NCBI GenBank assembly: GCA_025526915.1
Contig: JAHLKH010000036.1
Span: 62,001 to 126,000 of the forward strand
Source of the DNA: Entophlyctis helioformis
Lineage: Eukaryota; Chytridiomycota; Chytridiomycetes; Chytridiales; Chytriomycetaceae
DNA length: 64,000 nt
Direction: 5' to 3'
The stretch's first letter is position 1; the number at the start of each line of letters is the position of its first letter. A program made the position numbers and the translations under genes. Below, piece after piece: positions 54,949 to 64,000 of this stretch. The notes beneath the pieces were generated by a model. It saw only the letters and a list, made by a program, of their open reading frames with translations. It had not been told where the DNA came from and ran no database searches.

Positions 54949-55164
54949 TGTCAACGGCCCGTATCCACGGTCGTTGGGTTCTTATGGCGTTTCAGTGTTT
55001 TACTAGGATCTTAACTTAACGATTGAAACCTATTACTACCAGCCCTCGTTCTGGAACTTTCATTCAGGTACTGTCGCCGTTTATATGCCAGTCTCCCCCA
55101 TCTCTCTGACAATGAACCCTGTGTATTACGACCGCCAGTACAACTGCCTGGCACCCATTCTACA
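54949..55164 (+). repeat. presumed 3' LTR of the second element
   Basis: Immediately after the purine run AGGAGGAGGAAG the sequence begins TGTCAACGGCCC and ends TTCTACA 216 bp later, giving TG...CA ends. A TTTATATGCC sequence near 55080 could be its TATA box. No second copy is present in the window, so the right end is a guess. Confidence 0.5.
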
Positions 55165-55266
55165 CCATCATCCCATTGCCCACTGTCCTGTTGCATGTCA
55201 TGATATTTGCTGTTTGCATCTATTTATTGGCTTTAAGGTCCACAATCCAAGCCCTTATCCTTAGTG

Positions 55267-58200
55267 TCATGCCTTGTCTTGAGACTCCAAGTGCTGCACC
55301 TTGTCCTGTAGCTCTTGGATCTTCAATTCAAGGACCGGCAGACGCTGCATCTCCAATTCAAGGACTGCCAGACGCTGCATCAGTGTGGTTGGCACCGGGC
55401 TCTCTGCAGCCATATCCGGTGTGCGGGTCAGTGGGGAGCCAGAGTCTCTTGTTGGTGTGGTGCTGTGATCGTGGCTGAGAGGGGCAATGCTGGGCAGTTG
55501 GGGTGTAGAAGGAGTCAAATCAACATGGCTTGACCCAGCAGTCTGTGCACTTGAAGCATTTGAAGTCACGTTTGTGAGAACAGTGGCGATCTTCTTCTTC
55601 TTGCGGTACTTTTTGGAAGCCGCCCTTGCAGCCTCGCGGCGACGACGCAGCACATCCTCGGCAGACGATGAGTTGTCTGACGGGGTGGAATTTACGGGCA
55701 CCTGGTTGCCGACCAAGAGTGGCAGCTGTGCGAAGGGCTGCGGGAAGTAGTTCAGCTGCTGCTGCTGAGGCTGAAGCTGCTGAAGCTGAAGCTGTTGAAA
55801 AGGCTGCTGCAGAAGCCGCTGCTGCTGCCGGAGGTTGTTGTTGTCCTGCTGAAGCTGCTGCTGAAGCTGCTGCTGAGGCTGAAGCTGCTGCAGAAGCCGC
55901 TGAACCTCTTCCGATGACAATGTTTCAACGTTGTTTGGCAGCTGAGGCTGCTGCGGCTGAGGCAGTGGGGGGTTGAACATCGCCTGAAGGTGCTGCAAAA
56001 TCTGGGAATCAGCACCTGTCCCAAAGGAGAAAAATGGGGATTGGCCTGTTGGAGGGTTGGAAGCGCCGGAGTGGTGGCCTGTGCCTGATAAAGCCCCAGA
56101 TTGGAATTGCAGGGAGGGATGGCCCTCGCTCTGGCCAGTCCCACTTGATGATTGCCAATATTCTCTACAATCACCAAGTCAGTCCCTATATGCAATCAGA
56201 ACTTTACACAATGTAATGCTTACTGTCCAGTCTGATGGGCAGAATTGCCCAGTCCAGCTGGTGTACCTTCTTGAAAAAGATTGTTGCTAACAGTACTGCA
56301 ATCACCATGTCAGTTCCTATCTGTAAACAGTCACTTGAGACAATGCAAAGCTTACAGAACAGTCAAATTGGTCAGATGACCCAGCTCAAGTGGGATGCTT
56401 CCTGACAGCTTGTTGTTGTCAAGATGCCTACAAATCATCAAGTCAGTCCATCTGCAACCAGGAACATATGCCAGTACAATGCTTACAGCTCAGTCAAATT
56501 GGCCAGTTTGCCCAGCTCACTTGGAACACTGCCTTCCAGTTGGTTTTTGGAAAGAAGCCTTCCATAATCAATTCAGTCCATCTGCAGACAGGCACATGAG
56601 ACAGTGCAATTCTTACAGCACAGTCAGATTGGTCAGATGGCCCAGCTCAGTTGGGATGCTTCCTGACAGCTTGTTGTTGTCAAGACACCTACAAATCATC
56701 AAGTCAGTCCATCTGCAACCAGGAACATATGCCAGTACAATGCTTACAGCTTAGTCAAATTGGTCAGTTTGCCCAGCTCACTTGGAACACTGCCTTCCAG
56801 TTGGTTTTTGGAAAGAAGCCTTCCATAATCAATTCAGTCCATCTGCCAGCATATACTTGAGACAGTGCAATTCTTACAGCACAGTCAGCTTCTTGAGGTT
56901 GCCAATCCACTCTGGCAGTTTAGTGAGTTGGTTGCCATACAGATTCCTGTTCATCCCACTCTGTCAGCAGTACACTCAACAAAGTACTCTTGTGAATCCA
57001 TACACTCACAGCCCAGTCAGCCAGGTGAGGTTGCCAATGGACTCTGGCAGTTGAGTGAGCTGGTTGTTCCACAGATTCCTGTTCATCCCACTCTGTCAGC
57101 AGCACACTCAACAAAGTACTCTTATGAATCCATACACTCACAGCCAAGTCAGCCAGGTGAGGTTGCCAATGGACTCTGGCAGTTGTGTGAGCTGGTTGTC
57201 ACTCAGATACCTGCCCATCTCACAGTTAGCAGTACACACAACACAGCTCTCCTGTGCATCCAAACACTCACAGCTCAGTCAGCCAGGTGAGGTTGCCAAT
57301 GGACTCTGGCAGTTGTGTGAGCTGGTTGTCACTCAGATACCTGCCCATCTCACAGTTAGCAGTACACACAACACAGCTCTCCTGTGCATCCAAACACTCA
57401 CAGCTCAGTCAGTTGGGTGAGGTTGCCAATGGACTCTGGCAGTTGAGTGAGCTGGTTGTCACACAGATCCCTGCCCATCCCACTCTGTCAGTAGTACACT
57501 CAACAAAGTACTCTTGTGCATCCATACACTCACAGCTCAATCAGTTGGGTGAGGTTGCCAATGGTCTCTGGCAGTTGAGTGAGCTGGTTGTCACTCAGAT
57601 ACCTGCCCATCCCACTCTGTCAGCAGCACACTCCACACAGCTCTCCTGTGCATCCAAACACTCACAGCCAAGTCAGCCAGGTGAGGTTGCCAATGGACTC
57701 TGGCAGTTGAGTGAGCTGGTTGCCATACAGACCACTGCCCATTTCTTCTGTCAGCAGTACACTCAACACAGTACTCTTGTGCATCCATACACTCACAGCT
57801 CTGTCAGCTGGGTGAGGTTGCCAATGGACTCTGGCAGTTGAGTGAGCTGGTTGTTCCACAGATTCCTGCTCATCCCACTCTGTCAGCAGCACACTCAACA
57901 CAGTACTCTTGTGAATCCATACACTCACAGCTCAATCAGTTGGGTGAGGTTGCCAATGGTCTCTGGCAGTTGAGTGAGCTGGTTGTTCCACAGATTCCTG
58001 CTCATCCCACTCTGTCAGCAGTACACTCAACACAGTACTCTTGTGCATCCATACACTCACAGCACAGTCAGCTGGGTGAGGTTGCCAATGGACTCTGGCA
58101 GTTGAGTGAGCTGGTTGCCATACAGACCACTGCCCATTTCTTCTGTCAGCAGTACACTCAACACAGTACTCTTGTGCATCCATACACTCACAGCTCAGTC

Positions 58201-60948
58201 AGTTGGGTGAGGTTGCCAATGGACTCTGGCAGTTGAGTGAGCTGGTTGTTCCACAGATTCCTGCTCATCCCACTCTGTCAGCAGTACACTCAACACAGTA
58301 CTCTTGTGCATCCATACACTCACAGCACAGTCAGCTGGGTGAGGTTGCCAATGGACTCTGGCAGTTGAGTGAGCTGGTTGCCATACAGACCACTGCCCAT
58401 TTCTTCTGTCAGCAGTACACTCAACACAGTACTCTTGTGCATCCATACACTCACAGCACAGTCAGCTGGGTGAGGTTGCCAATGGACTCTGGCAGTTGAG
58501 TGAGCTTGTTGCCACGCAGACCACTGCCCATCCCACTCTGTCAGCAGCACACTCCACACAGTCCTCCTGTGCATCTATACTCACAGCTCTGTCAGCTTGG
58601 TGAGGTTGCCAATGGACTCTGGCAGTTGTGTGAGCTGGTTGTCACTCAGATACCTGCCCATCTCACAGTTAGCAGTACACACAACACAGCTCTCCTGTGC
58701 ATCCAAACACTCACAGCTCAGTCAGTTGGGTGAGGTTGCCAATGGTCTCTGGCAGTCGTGTGAGCTTGTTGTTCAACAGATTCCTGCCCATCCCACTCTG
58801 TCAGTAGTGTATAGACACAAGGAGATACTCTACCAAGAAACAGCTTACAAAGTCTTGAGGTGTGAGAAGCCTCCAATATGGGGTGGCAAAGGACTCTTGA
58901 TATCCTGATGGTACATGTGGCTGTGCAGCAGATGCAACAGTCAGCATCACAATCTGTAAAGTAGGCCAGTACAAACAGCAACTTACAGTCTGACAAGATG
59001 GCCATTCTCCCACTCAAGGATCCTGTACTCAGACCCCTGGAAATTCACAACTCCATCAAAGCTCTGGGCATTGGCAGCTGTGATGCCCTTTCTGGCACGC
59101 CACTCTGGGAAAGCCTTGACCAGACGCTCAGCATCAGAGATCTTGGGCTGGGAGGCAGCATAGCCAGAGTCCTGGTTCTGGAACCGGAGAGAGACTCGAG
59201 GCAGTTGCTGATTGTCCGGGGCTGCAGGCTGTGCAGCAGGTGGCTTGAGATCCTGCCCGGCCAAGCTGATGCTGGCCATGCTGGCAACAAGTGAGCTCGC
59301 AGCAGGCTGTGCACCAAAGTCTGGCTTGGTGTGTGGCAGCATGTTGAGGCGTGCAGCAACCTGGCGGAACGTGGGCCGCTGTGCAGGGTCGTGGGCCAAG
59401 CAGTCCTCAATGATGGCCCACAGCGAGTCAGGGATGCCATCGGGGCGGTTGGGACGCTCGCCTTGAATGACCCAGTCCTTGACAATCTCGTCGTCGAACT
59501 TCTTGGCAAATGGCACCTTGCCCGTGAGCACCTGGAGGGCTGTCATGGCAAAGGCAAACACGTCCGATGGCGGTGCGAGCGTGTATCCGCGCTTGTACTT
59601 TTCCGGTGCGATCCAGCAGGTGGCACCTCCTTTGCGGTTGGTGTTGGCTGATGACGACGTCTTGATGAAGGCGAGGCCAAAGTCGGTGATGCACGCCTCG
59701 CCATCAAAGCCGATCAGGATGTTGTTGGCCTTGAGGTCGCCATGGATGACGGGGTTGGGCAGCTCGTGCAGGTGCTGCATGCCGCGGGCAGCACCGAGCA
59801 GCAGGTGGACGCGCACGGCCATTGGCGTCTCTGGCGCCTTGCGCAGAAAGGCGGCAACGTCGCTGTGCATGAGCGGCATGACGAGGAATGGCGAGTTGGT
59901 GTTGAGGCACACACGCCAGAGCGGCAGCACGTTGGGGTGGCGTAGCAGAAACCAAACGGCGGCCTCCTTCTCGATGGCTTCGATGGCCTCTCTGCCGATC
60001 GCACCACTGATGACCTTGATGGCAACGCGGCGGCCATTCCACTCGCCATGAAAGATCTGGCCATAGCTGCCCTCGCCAATCTTGCGGTCCGAGAAGATGT
60101 CAACGTCGTCAGGGTCGACAGACCATTCGTGCGGTGCAGACAGTCCACGGCCCGAGCGCATCATAATGCTCTGCTTGGTGCTTTCGAGCAGCTCGGTGGC
60201 ACGCGGACGAACCTGGTCAGGCAGCACGGCGAGCAGCTGTTCCTGGTGCTCCTTGATGGCAAGCAGTGTCTCGAGCTGCCTGTGTGGCGTGTGCGGGGCG
60301 GCATTGAGTGAGCGCAATGGTGTGGATGGCAGGCGTCAGCACAAGGGCAATGCAGCGAGTGCACAACGCGAGGTGTGGTACTCACTGCTGCTGCATGTCA
60401 AACTTGGTGGCCATGAGCTGGGCCATGAGAGTGGGCAGATCGGCCGTGTCTTGGGCAATGGCCTTGGCCACGGCGTCGGCCTGGAAGGCGACGGCAAGCT
60501 GCAGAGACTGGAAGGTGCAGGCAGGGGGGCGTCAGCACAGGAGCAGCAGGGCGGCAGCAAACGCAGGGCATGAGATGCTATGGGGTGGTGGCAACGGCAA
60601 GCAGCACACCTGTTGCAGCTGCACAAGCTCTGCATCAAGACTGCGGATGGTGTCGGCCGTCTTGCTGATGGCGAGTGCCTGCTGCAGGGCATTCTTGGCG
60701 GCCGTCTTGGCGAGGAAGCGGTCGATTCTCGAGAGCACGGCCTCGAGCTCAGCGATGTTGGCGAGCACGGCAGGACCCTGCGAGTCGCCGACTTGGTTGG
60801 CGAGCGTGACGGTCACGAGCTCGGCATGGTGGGCGAGGGCGGTGGCAGCGGCACGGTTGGTGCGCACGTTGTCGGCGAGCGAGACGATTCCCTTGACGAG
60901 CGTTTCGACGATATCGAGCGATGCCATGTTTGTTGGGAAAGTCGCCAT
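55267..60948 (-). CDS. MLKL-like domain / TKL kinase / 21-LRR / bZIP-like fusion protein
   Basis: Twenty-five exons sum to 1373 codons with no stop. Exons 1-3 are 60610-60948, 60386-60507 and 58987-60279. N-domain, residues 1-155: helical, as in MLKL-type four-helix bundles (VETLVKGIVSLADNV, LSRIDRFLAKTA, LQLAVAFQADAV). Kinase, about 215-480: GEGSYGQIFHGEW, VAIKVI, HGDLKANNIL (Gly replaces the HRD Arg), ITDFGLAF, WIAPEKYKRG. Then 21 one-repeat exons: 58849-58920; fifteen of 69 nt starting at 58715, 58585, 58455, 58324, 58192, 58061, 57929, 57797, 57666, 57534, 57402, 57272, 57142, 57010, 56878; five of 72 nt starting at 56748, 56617, 56487, 56356, 56224. The last exon, 55267-56164, holds Gln-rich sequence and RRRREAARAASKKYRKKKK, then a short leucine coil. 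No signal peptide: probably an intracellular signalling protein. Confidence 0.7.
56224..58920 (-). repeat. LRR exon-intron array, period about 131 bp
   Basis: Twenty-one units of one LRR exon plus a roughly 60-bp intron. Each exon begins after the second base of a Leu codon and ends at the same place in the next, so any number can be added or lost without breaking the frame. Introns start GTGAGTG or GTAAGC, have CTGAC or CTAAC branch sites and end GGGCAG, GTAG or GAAG. Exons 2-16 are of the LTQLPESIGNLTQLTEL type and nearly identical, introns included. Exons 17-20 are of the KLSGSIPTELGHLTNLTVL type, and exon 21 is degenerate. Confidence 0.85.
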
Positions 60949-61139
60949 GGATCATTGTCCATGGATCAAGCGGGCACGAGTGGCGGCGTGGGTATGAGTG
61001 GTTCCCGTGGAGAGACTTGTGCCTGGTTGGTTGGTCGAGCACAGAGCAGCGGTGCCTGTGCTGACAGCGTGCGGCATCCAACCACACATCGTCTGCAAGG
61101 ATCAGCCCACAGATGCCATTGCCGTTGGCCACAGCTGGG

Positions 61140-61664
61140 ATGCAGTCACGGCCGTCGCCTGCTGCTGATGCGATGACCGAGTTGGCGGTCGACGGCATGA
61201 GCATGGCCGAGAAGATGTTGGCACTGTGGCCGGTGGGGAACCTCGACACGAGCCTGGACGGGCAGCCGGTGGTCTGTGGCGGGAGAGTGCTGTCGCAGGC
61301 TGCTCGACGCAAGGGTCTTGACGGTGATGCACCATGTGGCGAGTGTGTTGATGGCGGCGGGTTGAAGGCTGCTGCCAGGGACGTAGCGCCAGATGGCCAG
61401 GTGCAGGTCGTCAGAGCCAGCCAGCCAGCCAGCCAGCAGGTTGCCGTGCTCGGACCAGGCGAGCGAGTTGACGCAACCAGTGTGGGCAGGCAGCACCAGC
61501 GAGAGCGTCATGGCGGCGAGCACGGCAAGCGAGTCGGCCACAGTCCGCTGGAAGACTGCAGGCACAGACGACGGTGGAGGAGCATCCTGGCGAGCAGCAA
61601 GCAGGGCGTGGCTGCTGCCGTGTGTCGGTGCCGTCTGTGCAGGCGAGCTGCCGAGTGTGCTCAT
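61140..61664 (-). pseudogene. WD40 protein fragment (WDTC1/DCAF-like 5' part)
   Basis: From an ATG at 61664 (MSTLGSSPAQTAPTHG) the sequence encodes a first WD repeat (LPAHTGCVNSLAWSEHGNLL, SDDLHLAIWRY), then an intron, then a second piece RFPTGHSANIFSAMLMPSTA ... IASAAGDG. This matches the start of WDTC1/DCAF8-type beta-propellers, including the TGHSANIF signature. After GDG the homology stops, and the rest of the propeller is absent. The kinase gene begins 190 bp further along the same strand. The first repeat contains a GGCT tetranucleotide run in place of the usual ASGSDD. It is probably a truncated duplicate. Confidence 0.55.
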
Positions 61665-62001
61665 GCTGCTGCTGCTGCCTGTGTTGTTGTTGGTTGTTCG
61701 CTGTTGTCGCCGTGATCTTGGCAAGATCAGTCGCGTCGGCTGCAACAGGCACGCGTATGAGTGCACGGCAGTCGTTGTGGCACGGCTGGCAGACAGCAGC
61801 AGACAGCGCAGCAATCCACACATCGAGACCCAACCACCGACAGCCAGTCCCACGCACGACGGGTGGAAGAAAGATTTTACTCGAAGGGAAACAGATCAGG
61901 CCGGGAAACGCAGTGAGCACAAAAGACGCCAACAGGAGGGTGCTAAGAAAATGTGGTTGCTGGGTTGTGCAAATGCTGGGGTTTGTGGAGTTGAGTACAC
62001 A
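61665..62001. other. spacer between SKP1 and the WD40 fragment
   Basis: No gene is seen. The right part should contain the SKP1 3' UTR and the left part the promoter of the WD40 fragment. Confidence 0.4.
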
Positions 62002-62921
62002 TCAGCGGTCCTCGCACCACTCGTTCTCCTGCAGCACGCCGATCGAGACACGCAGAAACGAAAGCAGTCAGCGGCTGGCACGCACGAGGGGCGTGTAGAG
62101 TGAGTACGGACGGGGTCTTACCTTGCGGATCTGCTCCTCTTCCTCGGGTGTAAAGTCGTTGACAATGTTAAAGGTCTGTCGAGTTGATCGGGAATTGCTG
62201 TCATGATCAATAAGTGTAAACAATGGGGGTCAGGTCATGGTGGACAGCTCAAGTGTGGGGGGCTTGCTTACCTTGCGGATCTCCTCGACGGTCTTGCCCT
62301 TGATCATGTTGGCAACCGTCTTGCAGCCAAGGTCCAAGAGGTTCTTCATGTCGAGGTAGTTGGCAGCGAGGATGATCTCAAAGAGCGTGCCCTGGTCAAC
62401 GTTGATAAACTCCTTGTCCCACTCGTCAATGTCGTCCGACGACTTGGTGACGTTCTTGCCCTCCTCCTCGGCAGCGACGGGAGCGTCGTCCTTGTGGTGG
62501 GTGGCGAACTCGATGACTGCGTGAGACAAGAGACAAGCCAGCCGGCGATGATGAGGATGAGGATGGGCGGCAGCCAAGTGACATGGCGGAGATGGCAAGA
62601 CAAAGGTGTGAGCCGACAGCAGCAGCAGCAGCAGTTGTGCAGAGGGACAGTGTGTGAAGAGCGTGCGAGCGGTTACGAGGAGGAGATGGCAGCGGATGCA
62701 AGTGCTGGCTGGTGCAGCGGGTCGAGCGTCACAGCAGCCGAGGCAGTGACGCTCTTGTCCAGCCACACGCTTGGCGGCTGTCTCACGACGGCTGTGACGC
62801 TGGACAAGAGGAGCTGCTGGCAGGCTGGCTGGCAGCGTTCGGACACCAGCCAGACAGCCAGCCAGCTGGCAGGCCGGCACGAGGTCTGGCACAGATCCAA
62901 GGCAGCAGATGCAGCAGGCGG

Positions 62922-62952
<31 letters not shown>

Positions 62953-63428
62953 GCAGGACGAGCGCAGCGGCAAACCAGGGGCCAGGGACCAGCGGCAGCG
63001 GCAGCGAGCGTGCAAGGCAAGGCAAGCAGAGCAAGCGACAGGCAAGCGGCACAGAGCGGGCAGGGAGTGGGTCGCAGGGCAGGGGGGCAGAGTGGAGACG
63101 AGAGGAGACGGGTGGAGCGTGGCGGGGCAGCAAGCCGAGGCAGCGAGGCGCTGTCCCGGCTGTCGTCCAGACAACCGACGCAGCCCACACGCCGCATCGT
63201 TTGTTCCAGCGACTTCCACGAGCAAGACAGCACATGGCACGGCACGGCACAACACAGCACAGCAAGCGTACCCTTGGCGAGGATGTGGCCCGAGACGTTG
63301 GGGAGGGGGATGGGAGCGTCGGTCTCGTCGCCGAGGTCCTCAAGCATGTTCTTGATGAGGATGGACTGGATGGCGACCTCCTTGGACACCTGGAGCGTGA
63401 TACCGTCGGAAGATGTGAGCGAGGGCAT
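62002..63428 (-). CDS. SKP1: SKP1, SCF ubiquitin ligase adaptor
   Basis: Four exons (63272-63428, 62272-62516, 62122-62175, 62002-62028) give 160 residues, the usual length. The POZ-type N-terminus ([40 protein letters not shown]) is followed by [60 protein letters not shown] and the terminal [11 protein letters not shown]1 links F-box proteins to cullin-1. Intact, with no frame breaks. Intron 1 is unusually long (755 bp) and holds a CCAG tetranucleotide run. The last exon codes only eight residues. Confidence 0.95.
62921..62954. repeat. (CCAG)n microsatellite in SKP1 intron 1
   Basis: About eight copies of the AGCC tetranucleotide. Shorter runs of the same unit recur in introns and spacers across the window (10740, 33865, 61424). 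Confidence 0.85.
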
Positions 63429-63508
63429 GCTGATGGATTGTTGTTGCGACTGAGGAGAAGTCTAAGAAACCGATGCCAGATTTTAAAAGGCCGTCATATG
63501 AGACTCTT

Positions 63509-64000
63509 TCAGTTGTGTGCCACTTGCTGCGTCAGTCGTATGACTACTGCAGCCACATAGTGTCGTGGCAGAAACACAGACACATGCCATTTTGACAGAC
63601 GGAGGCGGCTGCTGCGACGGCTGCTGCTCGATGAAAACGACAGGTGAGACGCCGCTCTCGTCGATGAGCATGAGCGACGCACGTCTCTTGACCGCTGCTG
63701 TCCGCTCGATCCATCTGCACGGCCTCGCGGCTTCTTGCCCCATGCCCGCGACAGATCCGCCCACGAGTTGCTGGCGTAACTGCGCGCCGACTTGAGCTGC
63801 TCCCCATAGCTATAGTAGCGTGCCCAGCTCTCGATACTGTCAACCAGGAACGGAATGATTGCTTGCGGAGCTACCGTCACTGCCAACCGCTGTCGCTCGG
63901 CGTCAGTTGTCGCATCATCTCACATGCCGTCACATTGCATCATATCACAGCATCTTACCGCGACTGATGACGCCTTGCAGAATATAGATGGGGCTCCAGA
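63509..64000 (-). CDS. unrecognised gene, 3' part (partial)
   Basis: Two exons (63959-64000 and 63509-63879) of a gene entering from the right. The first reads WSPIYILQGVISR up to a GTAAGA donor. The phase-matched acceptor continues VTVAPQAIIPFLVDSIESWA, then YSYGEQLKSARSYASNSWAD and an Arg/Ser-rich end. The C-terminal half may be out of frame, because another frame gives a more protein-like SLMLIDESGVSPVVFIEQ. I do not recognise the family. Confidence 0.35.

Larger units (their letters stand above)
53429..55164 (+). mobile_element. 3' remnant of a second Ty3/gypsy element
   Basis: This plus-strand remnant has an integrase-type ORF, a variable tail, a polypurine tract and a presumed 3' LTR. 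The 5' part (LTR, gag, reverse transcriptase) is absent on both sides of the neighbouring chromovirus. The left end carries a 20-bp direct repeat, TCTTGTGCATCCAACCGCAG, at 53429 and 53499. Confidence 0.7.

Noticed and set aside
55267..55980. bZIP region as an independent gene starting at the ATG at 55980
   Set aside because: The same frame stays open upstream to a splice acceptor whose phase matches the LRR exons. The upstream sequence is protein-like, and no promoter is evident. Kept as the main alternative to the fusion.
56224..58920. Regular 131-bp repeats that could suggest a CRISPR array or satellite
   Set aside because: Unit structure is exon plus intron with conserved splice signals and LRR coding. 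The genome is eukaryotic.
1..64000. tRNA, rRNA or other structural RNA genes
   Set aside because: No B-box-like GGTTCGANTCC context with a cloverleaf partner and no rRNA core sequence was found by eye. A covariance-model scan would be needed to exclude small RNAs.

Overview
This is nuclear DNA of a GC-rich, intron-rich fungus. Introns are mostly 50-150 bp with GT-AG (twice GC-AG) ends. The gene set is fungal: KIN1/MARK kinase with a KA1 tail, Sec9-type SNARE, Pop3-type RNase P/MRP subunit, SKP1, Ctr copper transporter and a Ty3/gypsy chromovirus. An F-box-like ankyrin protein and a receptor-style kinase/LRR gene make an early-diverging lineage (Chytridiomycota, possibly Rhizophydiales) my best guess; that is inference, since no rRNA or mitochondrial marker is present.

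Layout. 1-8.7 kb, minus strand: 5' end of a KRI1-like ribosome biogenesis gene, KIN1 kinase, valyl-tRNA synthetase. 8.85-19.86 kb, minus: four tandem paralogues of a secreted, cysteine-containing repeat protein, each with a TATA-type promoter. 20.1-27.0 kb: Sec9-like t-SNARE (minus), EMC6 (plus), pyruvate carboxylase in 12 exons (plus). 27.4-33.8 kb, minus: importin-alpha-like armadillo protein and an unrecognised low-complexity protein. 34.2-46.7 kb: Cdc25/Ych1-type rhodanese phosphatase, an unrecognised multi-pass membrane protein, Ctr copper transporter, GT31-like glycosyltransferase, F-box-like ankyrin protein, a small unknown gene, POP3, a decayed region and a small membrane or secreted protein. 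46.8-55.2 kb: a minus-strand chromovirus with two LTRs beside the 3' remnant and LTR of a second Ty3/gypsy element on the plus strand. 55.3-64.0 kb, minus: a 25-exon gene, a WD40 gene fragment, SKP1 and the 3' end of an unknown gene.

The most striking object is the 55267-60948 gene. Following splice phases exon by exon gives one uninterrupted frame of about 1372 residues. In order it encodes an MLKL-like helical N-domain, a TKL-type protein kinase, 21 leucine-rich repeats each on its own 69 or 72 nt exon, a Gln-rich stretch and a bZIP-like basic segment. All coding lengths sum to a multiple of three, so the fusion is well supported by the sequence, though a transcript is still the decisive test.

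Many otherwise well-conserved genes (ValRS, pyruvate carboxylase, EMC6, Ctr, GT31, ankyrin protein, Ych1-like) are broken by single-base deletions, usually in or next to homopolymers. The simplest reading is residual long-read assembly error, so frameshifts here should not be taken as pseudogenes without read-level checks.
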